The notes beneath the pieces are model-generated. The model ran no database searches, was not told the DNA's origin, and worked only from the letters and a program-made list of their open reading frames with translations. The position numbers and the translations under genes were made by a program. Below are positions 27,280-34,750 of a stretch of 43,250 nucleotides of DNA, in pieces. The first letter of the stretch is position 1. Every line of letters starts with the position of its first letter. The DNA is from Bacillota bacterium (GTDB taxonomy: Bacteria > Acidobacteriota > Terriglobia > Acidiferrales > UBA7541), in assembly GCA_023511565.1 (NCBI GenBank), contig JAIMBE010000004.1, positions 1 to 43,250 on the forward strand, read 5' to 3'.

Positions 27280-28989
27280 ATGCGCCCTTACCGAAGGAAG
27301 TGGCACCAGCTCGCTGTGTTCTATCTCGCCTGGGCCACAGCGGCGGTCGGGCAGAGCGAAGCCGTCCGGCTCGCGCAGGCTTGGCGGCACCTAGCGGCGT
27401 TTGTCCGCCAGCAGATGGCCGAATCGCGCACGCCCGGGGTGGCCCTGGCCATCACCAATCGCGAGGGGCTGCTCCATCTGGCCACCTTCGGACATGCGGA
27501 TGCGGCTGCCCGCCGTCCGGTCACGTCCGAAACGTTGTTCCAGATCGGCTCGATCTCGAAATCGTTCACTGCGGTGGCTCTGTTGCAGCTGCACGACGAG
27601 GGCAAACTCGCGCTCGATGCGCCGCTCGTGCGCTACTGGCCCTGGTTTTCCATCGTCACGGCGCATCCCCCGTTCACCGTGCATGATCTGCTCACGCACA
27701 CCGCCGGACTGCCGCGCGACCGTGACGATATTCCCTCCTCGCGGTTCAGCGTTTGGGCACTGCGCGAGCGGATCACCGGCGCGCCGCCTGGTGCGCACTG
27801 GGCCTACTCCAACGTCGGCTATCAGGTGCTCGGCTACCTGCTCGAAGCGCTCGAGGGGGCCGATTACGCGACGATCCTCCGCCGCCGCATCTTCCAGCCG
27901 CTGGGCATGCACCACAGCGAGCCCACGATCACCTTTGCCGCGCGGCCCCGCATGGCTGTCGGCCACCAGACCGCCTACGACGACCGTCCCGCGCACCGAT
28001 CGCATCCCCTGGTTCCGGCCCCCTGGTTCGAGTACGGTGCGGGCGACGGCTCGATCGCCGCAACACCCGCAGAGCTGGCGGCTTACCTGCGCATGTTGTT
28101 GAACCGTGGCGCGGTTGCCGGCGGGCGCCTCCTCTCGGAAGAGAGCTTTGCGCTGCTCACGCAGCGTTTCGTGCGCGCCCGCGGTGATCGATGGTACGGC
28201 TACGGCCTCGAAGTTTGGGACCAAGATGGACGTACGTGGTTCGGCCACGGCGGTGCCATGGTTGGCTATCGCGCCATGCTGCTGGGCGATTTCAGCTCCG
28301 GCCTGGGGGTGGTGGTGATGATAAACGGACCGGGCGCGCCTGACCGCATCGCCGAGTTCGCCCTGGAATGCGTCCACGCCGCACTGCAGTTGCGGCCGTT
28401 GCCGGCATTGCCCGAGCGCGTGCCGCCCACCCGGGTCGAAAACGCCACCGACTACGCCGGCACGTTCACCGCCCCGGATGGCCGGTCCGTGCAGTTCATT
28501 GCCTCCGGCGACGGGCTGTATCTGCTGCGTGTCGGGCAGCGCATCCGGCTGGAGCGGCGCGGGCCGGATCGCTTCTATACGCCGCACGCCGACTTCGCTC
28601 TGTTCCCGATCGTCTTCACCCGCGCGACGGCCGAGCACGGCCAGGGCCCGGTTGTCGAAGTGCACCATGGCGCCACCGCGTTCTACCACGAACGCTACAC
28701 GGGCCCGCGGCGCTTTGAGGTGCCTGTGGAATGGAAGTTCTACGAAGGCCATTACAGTACAACGAATCCCTGGCTTTCCAATTTCCGGGTCCTGACGCGC
28801 AAGGGAAAACTCTGGGTGGTGTTTCCCTCCGGGGAAGAAGAAGAGCTGGTGCCGCTGGCGCCCGGTCTATTCCGCGTGGGCAGCGAAGAACACTCCGCCG
28901 AACGGCTCCAGTTTGACGCGGTGGTCGAAGGACGCGCGCTTCGCGCCAATTTCTCTGGCGTGGACTTCTATCGCACGTTCACGCCGTGA
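27280..28989 (+). CDS. Second SxxK serine hydrolase, with long C-terminal extension
   Basis: 569 residues. N-terminal signal-like segment (LAVFYLAWATAAVGQS). Catalytic motifs: Ser91 and Lys94 in GSISKSF, YSNVGYQVLGYLLE, and GHGGAMVGYRAMLL. Beyond the hydrolase (about 35-390) is a roughly 180-residue strand-rich extension with TDYAGTFTAPDGRSVQFIAS and FYEGHYSTTNPWLSNFRVLT, apparently two copies of a DUF3471-like beta domain. GGAGGTGAG gives a strong ribosome site. It is 41 bases from the previous hydrolase and lacks the extra cysteines of that protein, so the pair may have arisen by duplication and then diverged in substrate. Confidence 0.9.
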   Translation: MRPYRRKWHQLAVFYLAWATAAVGQSEAVRLAQAWRHLAAFVRQQMAESRTPGVALAITNREGLLHLATFGHADAAARRPVTSETLFQIGSISKSFTAVALLQLHDEGKLALDAPLVRYWPWFSIVTAHPPFTVHDLLTHTAGLPRDRDDIPSSRFSVWALRERITGAPPGAHWAYSNVGYQVLGYLLEALEGADYATILRRRIFQPLGMHHSEPTITFAARPRMAVGHQTAYDDRPAHRSHPLVPAPWFEYGAGDGSIAATPAELAAYLRMLLNRGAVAGGRLLSEESFALLTQRFVRARGDRWYGYGLEVWDQDGRTWFGHGGAMVGYRAMLLGDFSSGLGVVVMINGPGAPDRIAEFALECVHAALQLRPLPALPERVPPTRVENATDYAGTFTAPDGRSVQFIASGDGLYLLRVGQRIRLERRGPDRFYTPHADFALFPIVFTRATAEHGQGPVVEVHHGATAFYHERYTGPRRFEVPVEWKFYEGHYSTTNPWLSNFRVLTRKGKLWVVFPSGEEEELVPLAPGLFRVGSEEHSAERLQFDAVVEGRALRANFSGVDFYRTFTP

Positions 28990-29021
28990 GGAGCACCGGA
29001 GTCTGGCCAGCTCGGGCGCGC

Positions 29022-29050
29022 TTGCGCGGCGACGCGGTTCACGATAGATT
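29022..29050 (+). promoter_or_regulatory. Candidate promoter of the gamma-glutamyltransferase gene
   Basis: TTGCGC (29022-29027, 3 of 6), a 17-base spacer and TAGATT (29045-29050, 4 of 6), ending 24 bases before the ATG. The -35 is weak. Confidence 0.35.
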
Positions 29051-29074
29051 GGCGCCCGGAGCGGAGAGGGTGGC

Positions 29075-30763
29075 ATGAAACGCGTCGGAATCGCAGCCGG
29101 ACTGCTGAGCGTGGGGATACTGATGAGCACCGGGGAGCTGGCACCGCAGGATCGTTGGACAGCACGCTCGATGACCATTACCCGCTACGGCATTGTGGCC
29201 GCAGAAAGTCCGCTGGCGGCTCAGGCCGGTGTCCAGATCCTTGCCGCTGGTGGCAATGCCGTGGACGCGGCGATTGCCACCAATGCCGTGATGGGCCTGG
29301 TCGCGCCGACTTCGAATGGCATTGGCGGTGACCTGTTCGCACTCGTCTACGAAGCGAAAAGCGGAAACCTCTACGGACTCAACGCCAGTGGCTGGGCGCC
29401 ACGCGGCCTGACCATTGAATGGCTGAAGTCCAAAGGGCACGACCGGATGCCCCAGCGCGGCATCCATTCGGTCACTGTGCCCGGCGCGGTCGAGGGTTGG
29501 GACAAACTGCGCGAACGCTTCGGGACCAAATCCTTTGCGGAGCTGCTGGCGCCGGCGATCCGGTATGCCGAGGAAGGGTTTCCGGTGCCCGAGCTTGTCG
29601 GTGCCCTTTGGCCGCTCAGCCTGCGTTTGTTCCGCGATGACCCGCCCGGACTGCGCACCTTCTACCCGGGCGGTCGCGCCCCGGCCGTCGGCGAAATCTT
29701 CCGCAACCCCGACCTGGCCTGGTCGTTGCGCCAGATTGCCGCCGAAGGCCGCGACGCCTTCTACCGAGGAACAATCGCCCGTCGCATTCTGGCCGCTTCG
29801 GAGAAATACGGTGGCACGATGGTTGCCGAAGACCTTGCGGAATACGAAGCGGAGTGGGTGGAGCCCATCTCCACGACCTACCGCGGCTGGCGCGTCTATG
29901 AAATTCCGCCCAATGGACAGGGCATCGCCGCCCTGATCATGCTGAACCTGCTGGAAAACTTTCCGCTGGCCGACTACGGCCACAACTCCGCCAACACGCT
30001 GCACCTGATGATTGAAGCCAAGAAGCTGGCCTATGCGGACCTGCTGCGCTTTGTCGCCGATCCGCGTTTTGCTCAGGTGCCGGTTCGCGGCCTGCTCTCC
30101 AAGGCGTACGCGAAGCAGCGTGCCGCGCTGATTGACCCGAAGAAAGCCAATTGCGACGTCGGCGCCGGCACACCACCCGAAGCCGGCGATACCATCTATC
30201 TGAGTGTGGTGGACAAGGCCGGCAACCTCGTCTCGCTGATTCAATCGAATTATTCCGGGTTCGGTGCCGGCATCGTTCCCGAAGGCACGGGCTTCGGTCT
30301 GCAGAATCGCGGGGGGTTGTTTTCGCTCGACCCCACACATCCCAACGCGCTGGCACCGCGCAAGCGCCCGCTGCACACCATCATTCCGGCGCTGATGGAA
30401 AACGGAGACACGCGCATCGCGTTTGGCATCATGGGCGGCTGGAATCAGGCACAGGCGCATGCCCAGTTCGTTGCCAACATCGTGGACTTCGGCATGAACA
30501 TTCAGCAGGCGCTGGAAGCCGCCCGCTTCACCAAGCTCACCTTCACCGGCTGCGATGTGATGCTGGAATCGCGCATCCCGGAAGCCGTCCGCGCCGAGCT
30601 GGCAGCTCGCGGGCACGAAATCGAAGTCCGCGGACCGTACTCCGGTCAGATGGGCGGCGGCCAGGCGGTGATGCGCAAGTACGCGACCGGTGTGAACTAT
30701 GGCGGCTCCAGCCCGCGCAAAGACGGCGCCGCGATCCCGGAGCCGCCGCCGGTGCAGCGGTAG
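29075..30763 (+). CDS. ggt: Gamma-glutamyltransferase
   Basis: 562 residues. A self-processing N-terminal nucleophile hydrolase that transfers or hydrolyses gamma-glutamyl groups, for example of glutathione or gamma-glutamyl peptides. ILAAGGNAVDAAIATNAVMG, NGIGGDLFALVYEA and GIHSVTVPGAVEGWDKL mark the large subunit. The predicted cleavage and nucleophile is Thr373 in GDTIYLSVVDKAGNLVSLIQ; the second residue is Ile and the third Tyr where the E. coli type has TTH, a variant like that of B. subtilis YwrD. GMNIQQALEAARFTKLTF closes the domain. The N-terminus looks like a signal peptide, so it is likely exported. GGAGAGGG precedes the ATG. Confidence 0.95.
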   Translation: MKRVGIAAGLLSVGILMSTGELAPQDRWTARSMTITRYGIVAAESPLAAQAGVQILAAGGNAVDAAIATNAVMGLVAPTSNGIGGDLFALVYEAKSGNLYGLNASGWAPRGLTIEWLKSKGHDRMPQRGIHSVTVPGAVEGWDKLRERFGTKSFAELLAPAIRYAEEGFPVPELVGALWPLSLRLFRDDPPGLRTFYPGGRAPAVGEIFRNPDLAWSLRQIAAEGRDAFYRGTIARRILAASEKYGGTMVAEDLAEYEAEWVEPISTTYRGWRVYEIPPNGQGIAALIMLNLLENFPLADYGHNSANTLHLMIEAKKLAYADLLRFVADPRFAQVPVRGLLSKAYAKQRAALIDPKKANCDVGAGTPPEAGDTIYLSVVDKAGNLVSLIQSNYSGFGAGIVPEGTGFGLQNRGGLFSLDPTHPNALAPRKRPLHTIIPALMENGDTRIAFGIMGGWNQAQAHAQFVANIVDFGMNIQQALEAARFTKLTFTGCDVMLESRIPEAVRAELAARGHEIEVRGPYSGQMGGGQAVMRKYATGVNYGGSSPRKDGAAIPEPPPVQR

Positions 30764-30800
30764 CTGCCGGTGCCGGTCGTTCAGCCGCGGGGGGCCAACA

Positions 30801-31499
30801 ATGATCACGATTCGCCGCGGAGAAGAGCGGGGCCGCACGCGACTGGACTGGCTCGATAGCTATCACACGTTTTCTTTCGACACCTATTACGATCCGCGTT
30901 GGATGGGGTTTCGCGCGTTGCGCGTACTCAATGAAGACCGCGTGGCTCCCGGCCGTGGATTCGGCATGCATCCCCACCGCGATATGGAAATCATCACCTA
31001 TCTGCTGGCCGGTGCCCTGGCGCACCAGGACAGCCTCGGCAATGGCTCGGTGATTCGCCCAGGCGAAGTCCAGCGCATGACCGCCGGCACCGGCATCGCC
31101 CACAGCGAATTCAACGATTCCGACTCCGAACCCGTCCATCTGCTGCAGATCTGGATTCAACCGGAACGCAGAGGCCTCGCGCCCAGCTATGGGCAGCGCC
31201 GTCTGGATCGCGACGCAATGCGCGGCCGGCTGCTCCGCATTGCGGGTCCGCCAGGCAGTGGTGCGGTGGTGACGATCCACCAGGATGCGCATCTGTTCGC
31301 TGCTCTGCTCGAGCCCGGCGAGCCCGCGACCCATACGTTCGCCCCAGCTCGCCATGGCTGGCTGCAGGTGGCGCGCGGCGCAGTCGAACTCCAGGGCCAC
31401 CGGCTCGCAGCCGGCGACGGTGCCGCCCTCAGCGAAGAAACGCAGATCACCCTGAAGGCTGCCGCCCCCGCAGAGATCCTTCTCTTCGATTTGGCCTGA
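30801..31499 (+). CDS. Pirin family protein (YhhW-like)
   Basis: 232 residues, the size of quercetinase-like bacterial pirins. MITIRRGEERGRTRLDWLDS is the usual N-terminus; the metal ligands are in RGFGMHPHRDMEIITYLLAG (two His and Glu) and GTGIAHSEFNDSDSEPVHLL (His). The C-terminal cupin, GWLQVARGAVELQGHRLAAG, lacks the metal residues. These proteins oxidise flavonoids in vitro; the physiological role is unknown. GGGGGG precedes the ATG. It lies 37 bases after ggt and may be in the same transcript. Confidence 0.93.
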   Translation: MITIRRGEERGRTRLDWLDSYHTFSFDTYYDPRWMGFRALRVLNEDRVAPGRGFGMHPHRDMEIITYLLAGALAHQDSLGNGSVIRPGEVQRMTAGTGIAHSEFNDSDSEPVHLLQIWIQPERRGLAPSYGQRRLDRDAMRGRLLRIAGPPGSGAVVTIHQDAHLFAALLEPGEPATHTFAPARHGWLQVARGAVELQGHRLAAGDGAALSEETQITLKAAAPAEILLFDLA

Positions 31500-31786
31500 A
31501 GCATACGAAGCCGCTGCAGGTCCAGAGAAACAAGCAATCCACCCAGGCGGATTGGCTGCTGATCACACAGTTCCGTTTGCAATCTGCACTCATCAGTTGG
31601 TGCTCGCCGTGACGCGGGTGCGGGTGGTGCAGGCCAAGGTTAGTAACGCGCATTCTGCGGGCCGGATTGATTGATCTTTGACCGTGATCCGGATTCGTTC
31701 TGAGCCTGACCGTTCTGGCCAGGGTCGCAAGCTTTTCTGCCCGGTTTGTTCACCCGACCCGGGAACTGGACTTGGCCGGTTGTACT

Positions 31787-31798
31787 CTCCGCGCGGAG
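31787..31798. promoter_or_regulatory. Perfect 12-base palindrome CTCCGCGCGGAG
   Basis: A perfect palindrome 119 bases upstream of the receptor start. It may be a transcription-factor site; nothing in the window shows which. Confidence 0.25.
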
Positions 31799-31896
31799 TC
31801 CCAGACCAAATTTCCCCGTCGGTGCACTGAACGTGCCGCTGCAGTCGCCCTTGGGAACAAAAACACGCCAGAGTTTCAGGACTGTGAAACGGATTC

Positions 31897-31905
31897 TGCT
31901 ATACT
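31897..31905 (+). promoter_or_regulatory. Extended -10 promoter candidate of the receptor gene
   Basis: TGCTATACT gives an extended -10 (TGnTATACT) with TATACT matching 5 of 6; no good -35 is seen at the usual distance. It ends only 11 bases before the ATG at 31917, so the leader would be very short. The GAAGG that could serve as ribosome site would lie upstream of the predicted start of transcription. Confidence 0.4.
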
Positions 31906-31916
31906 TGAAGGCCGTA

Positions 31917-34613
31917 ATGGATTTCCGCTGGTTCCGTTGGGTGGGTAGCTGGCTGCTGAGTGTCGGGTTTGCTGCCCATCTGTTTGCACAGACGACAGCC
32001 CACCTTGTCTCCGGAACAGTTTCTGACCCGCAGGGTTTTGCCGTGCCCGGGGCGCGGGTGCGGCTGTTGGGTGCCAACCGCGTCCTGCTGCACGAGGTGA
32101 CCACAGACGAAACGGGCCGCTTTGCGCTGGGCGGCCTTGGGTCCGGCCGGTACGAGCTGCGCATCGAAGCCAGCGGCTTTTCCACGTTCCAACGCGTGTT
32201 GGATGTGCCGCAGGACACTGCGGGCGCGCTGGCCATCCAGTTGCAGCTCACGCCAGTGGAGCTGGAGGTGACCGTCACCGGTCGCCACGGTGCTCCGGAA
32301 GAGGTGCTGATTGAGCCGGCGACCGTGCGGATTCGGGATCTCCGTCAACTGGCCGTCCGCGAGCCGGCTCATCTGCCCCGCATGTTCTCCGAAGAAGCCG
32401 GCATCCTGCCGCAGGAAACGACGCCCGGACAGGGCTCGCCGATTCTGCGCGGCCAGGGCGCGCAGACGGTGCTCTATCTGATCGATGGTCTCCGCTACAA
32501 CAATTCCATCTATCGCTCGGGCAACACGCAGTATCTCGGCTGGGTGCCTGCTTCCAGCGCCGAGGCCGTTGAGGTTTTCCTCGGTCCGGCCAGTGCGCAG
32601 TACGGCAGCGATGCCTTGGGCGGTGCCATCAACGTGATGACCGTGCCGCTTCCTCCGTGGACTCGCCGCGGGGTGCGCGGGTCGGCCGAAGCAGAAACAC
32701 AGTTCGCTTCGGCCGATCTGACCGGTGGGGCCTCGCTGCGCCTGGGGGTCGCCGGGCCCCGCTGGAGCGCTTTGCAGATTGGCTCGTTTCGTCGCCACCA
32801 GGGGCTGCGGGCCGGCGGTGGAAAAGATTCCCACAACGTGCTGCGTCGTTTCTTCGCGCTTTCTCCCGTGCAGGTGCGCCAGATTCTGGGCCACCGGATG
32901 GTGGACACCGACTACGCGCAGTCGTCCTGGAGCAGCAAGTTCGGCGTGCAACTGGACACCCAGCAGTACCTCACCTTCGCCTGGATCCAGTCGGAGCAGT
33001 TCGGTATCCGACGCTACGACCGGCTGCTCGGGGGCGAAGGCCGACTGTTGCACAACTTCGGTCCGCAGCGGCTCGGTTTCGGCTACGTGCGGTACCAGCG
33101 GTTGGACGCGGGTGCGCTCCGCAGTCTGGAGGCGACGTTCGCCATCAACCGACAGACCGACGGCCAGACCACGCAGGCGCGGCTCACCTCAGCGCGCGAA
33201 AACGAAATCAGCCGCGTGACGGCGTTCGGTTACCGGCTCTCCACCGCCTGGGCCCCGATCGCACGCCACGCGATCACGGCCGGCGGCGAGTTCTACGACG
33301 AGTTCGTCGATGGCCGTGCGTTCTCCCGGGCGCCGGGCGGTGTGCCAGAGCCGATTCGTCCCCGTTTCCCCAACGGCACGCGCTATCAGTCGCTCGGACT
33401 CTATCTCTCCGATGATTGGGAAGCACTTCCGCAGCGACTGTTCTTCGAAGTGGGTACACGCTTCAGCTATTTCCGATACCGCAGTTTTGCAGCGAAAAAT
33501 GTGTTTCTGGATGGCCGCCCCACCGTTCCGGATGCGACCGAAACCTTCACCGACCTCACCTTCAACGCCGGCCTGAGCTATCGCCTGCGACCGGGACTGG
33601 TGCTGTTCGGACGCACGGCACGGGGGTTTCGCGCTCCTACCGTGTTTGACCTCGGCGAGCAGGGCATCACCGGCGGTGGGTTTGAGGTCTCGCCGGGCGA
33701 GGCGGTGCGTCTGGGCGCCGAAGTCGGCGATTCCGCCAGCCGGGAGGCCCGCAGCACCGGACAATCCTGGCGGCCGCTGGCGCCGGAAGTGCTCTGGAGT
33801 TTTGAAGGCGGTCTGCGCTGGCGCTGGGAGCGGGTTAGTGGCGACGTCACCTTGTTCGATTCGGAATTCTTCGATGCCATCCAGCGGCGCGTGCTGATCG
33901 TGCCCGTCAACGTGGTCGGACAGACAGTGGGCGGGGAACCGATCCTGGCGCAGGATCGCGAGGGCCGCATCTTCGTTGCCGCGGATTCCCGACCCGTGGT
34001 CAGCCGCGCGAATATCGGCCGCGTGCGCATCTGGGGTGTGGAATCCACACTGCGCCTGAACTGGACGCGGCAGTGGAGCTCATCCCTGCGCCACTCGGCA
34101 CACCGTGGCCGCGAACTCGACACCGGCAATTTTGCTCGCCGCATGGCCCCGGATTTTTTCTTTGCCAGCCTGCGCTGGGTGGACGCCCGCGGACGGTTCT
34201 GGCTGGAAACCTTCACGGAAGTCTCCGGTCCACAGACGCGCCTGAACCCCGCCGAGCTGGACGACCCGCGTATCGGCGCCCGGCGGACCGCGACGCAGAT
34301 CACCGATTTCTTTCACAACGGAGCGCAGCGGCTGGGCTTGATCCGCGACGGCTTGCTGATCGTGACCGGCGAAACGCTCGCGCAAGTGCTCGATCGCGTC
34401 CTTGGCCCCGCCCACGAACCCACTCCACTGTTCACACGCACGGAGGGGTATGCCACCCTGAACTTCCGCGGCGGGCTGCGCCTGGGGGAATCCAGTGAGC
34501 TGTCCTTTGCCCTGTTGAACCTCACCGATGCGAATTATCGTCGGCACGGCTCCGGCGTGGATGCCCCCGGCATCAATTTCGCGTTGTCCTACCGCTTGCG
34601 TCTGCTGCGCTGA
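31917..34613 (+). CDS. TonB-dependent-receptor-like outer membrane protein with carboxypeptidase-regulatory-like N-terminal domain
   Basis: 898 residues. Signal peptide (VGSWLLSVGFAAHLFAQ), then a carboxypeptidase-regulatory-like domain (about 32-105: VSGTVSDPQGFAVPGARVRL, LLHEVTTDETGRFALGG, LRIEASGFSTFQRVLDV). Next comes ELEVTVTGR, which looks like a TonB box, then a plug with GSPILRGQGAQTVLYLIDGL and AQYGSDALGGAINVM. The remaining 700 residues form strands of a beta-barrel, such as FFEVGTRFSYFRYRSF and GLVLFGRTARGFRAPTVFDL, ending FALSYRLRLLR. Such receptors import siderophores, vitamins, glycans or peptides; the ligand is unknown. It stands alone; a cNMP-sensing membrane fusion follows. 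Confidence 0.93.
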   Translation: MDFRWFRWVGSWLLSVGFAAHLFAQTTAHLVSGTVSDPQGFAVPGARVRLLGANRVLLHEVTTDETGRFALGGLGSGRYELRIEASGFSTFQRVLDVPQDTAGALAIQLQLTPVELEVTVTGRHGAPEEVLIEPATVRIRDLRQLAVREPAHLPRMFSEEAGILPQETTPGQGSPILRGQGAQTVLYLIDGLRYNNSIYRSGNTQYLGWVPASSAEAVEVFLGPASAQYGSDALGGAINVMTVPLPPWTRRGVRGSAEAETQFASADLTGGASLRLGVAGPRWSALQIGSFRRHQGLRAGGGKDSHNVLRRFFALSPVQVRQILGHRMVDTDYAQSSWSSKFGVQLDTQQYLTFAWIQSEQFGIRRYDRLLGGEGRLLHNFGPQRLGFGYVRYQRLDAGALRSLEATFAINRQTDGQTTQARLTSARENEISRVTAFGYRLSTAWAPIARHAITAGGEFYDEFVDGRAFSRAPGGVPEPIRPRFPNGTRYQSLGLYLSDDWEALPQRLFFEVGTRFSYFRYRSFAAKNVFLDGRPTVPDATETFTDLTFNAGLSYRLRPGLVLFGRTARGFRAPTVFDLGEQGITGGGFEVSPGEAVRLGAEVGDSASREARSTGQSWRPLAPEVLWSFEGGLRWRWERVSGDVTLFDSEFFDAIQRRVLIVPVNVVGQTVGGEPILAQDREGRIFVAADSRPVVSRANIGRVRIWGVESTLRLNWTRQWSSSLRHSAHRGRELDTGNFARRMAPDFFFASLRWVDARGRFWLETFTEVSGPQTRLNPAELDDPRIGARRTATQITDFFHNGAQRLGLIRDGLLIVTGETLAQVLDRVLGPAHEPTPLFTRTEGYATLNFRGGLRLGESSELSFALLNLTDANYRRHGSGVDAPGINFALSYRLRLLR

Positions 34614-34614
34614 A

Positions 34615-34646
34615 CCCGCTGCTGACTGCGGCGCACCTGCAGCGGG
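34615..34646 (+). terminator. Hairpin just after the receptor stop
   Basis: CCCGCTG (34615-34621) and CAGCGGG (34640-34646) pair perfectly around an 18-base loop. It begins two bases after the stop codon. There is no T-run, so it is at most a weak or Rho-assisted terminator. Confidence 0.3.
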
Positions 34647-34654
34647 CCCGTGCG

Positions 34655-34683
34655 TTGACATCCCCACGGGCCGGCAGTAGGTT
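34655..34683 (+). promoter_or_regulatory. Candidate promoter of the NTT-HEAT-cNMP fusion gene
   Basis: A perfect TTGACA (34655-34660), a 17-base spacer and TAGGTT (34678-34683, 3 of 6). The TTG of this -35 could be misread as a start codon, since the frame is open; the promoter reading argues for the GTG at 34751. Confidence 0.4.
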
Positions 34684-34750
34684 TTCCAGGCGCCAACTCC
34701 CGAACCGAAAGCCCGCCAGTTCGTGGGCTGGCGGAAAGGCGGCACCCAGG

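Larger units (their letters stand above)
31500..31916. other. Intergenic region upstream of the TonB-type receptor
   Basis: 417 bases without a convincing gene. It contains CCGGAT/ATCCGG (31661-31692) in inverted orientation, a perfect 12-base palindrome (31787-31798) and the extended -10 at 31897-31905. The rest has no recognisable signal. Confidence 0.5.

Noticed and set aside
34655..34750. TTG at 34655 as start of the transporter fusion
   Set aside because: The TTG is part of a perfect TTGACA -35 and the 32 extra residues have no family or signal character; the GTG at 34751 with GGAAAGG upstream is preferred.
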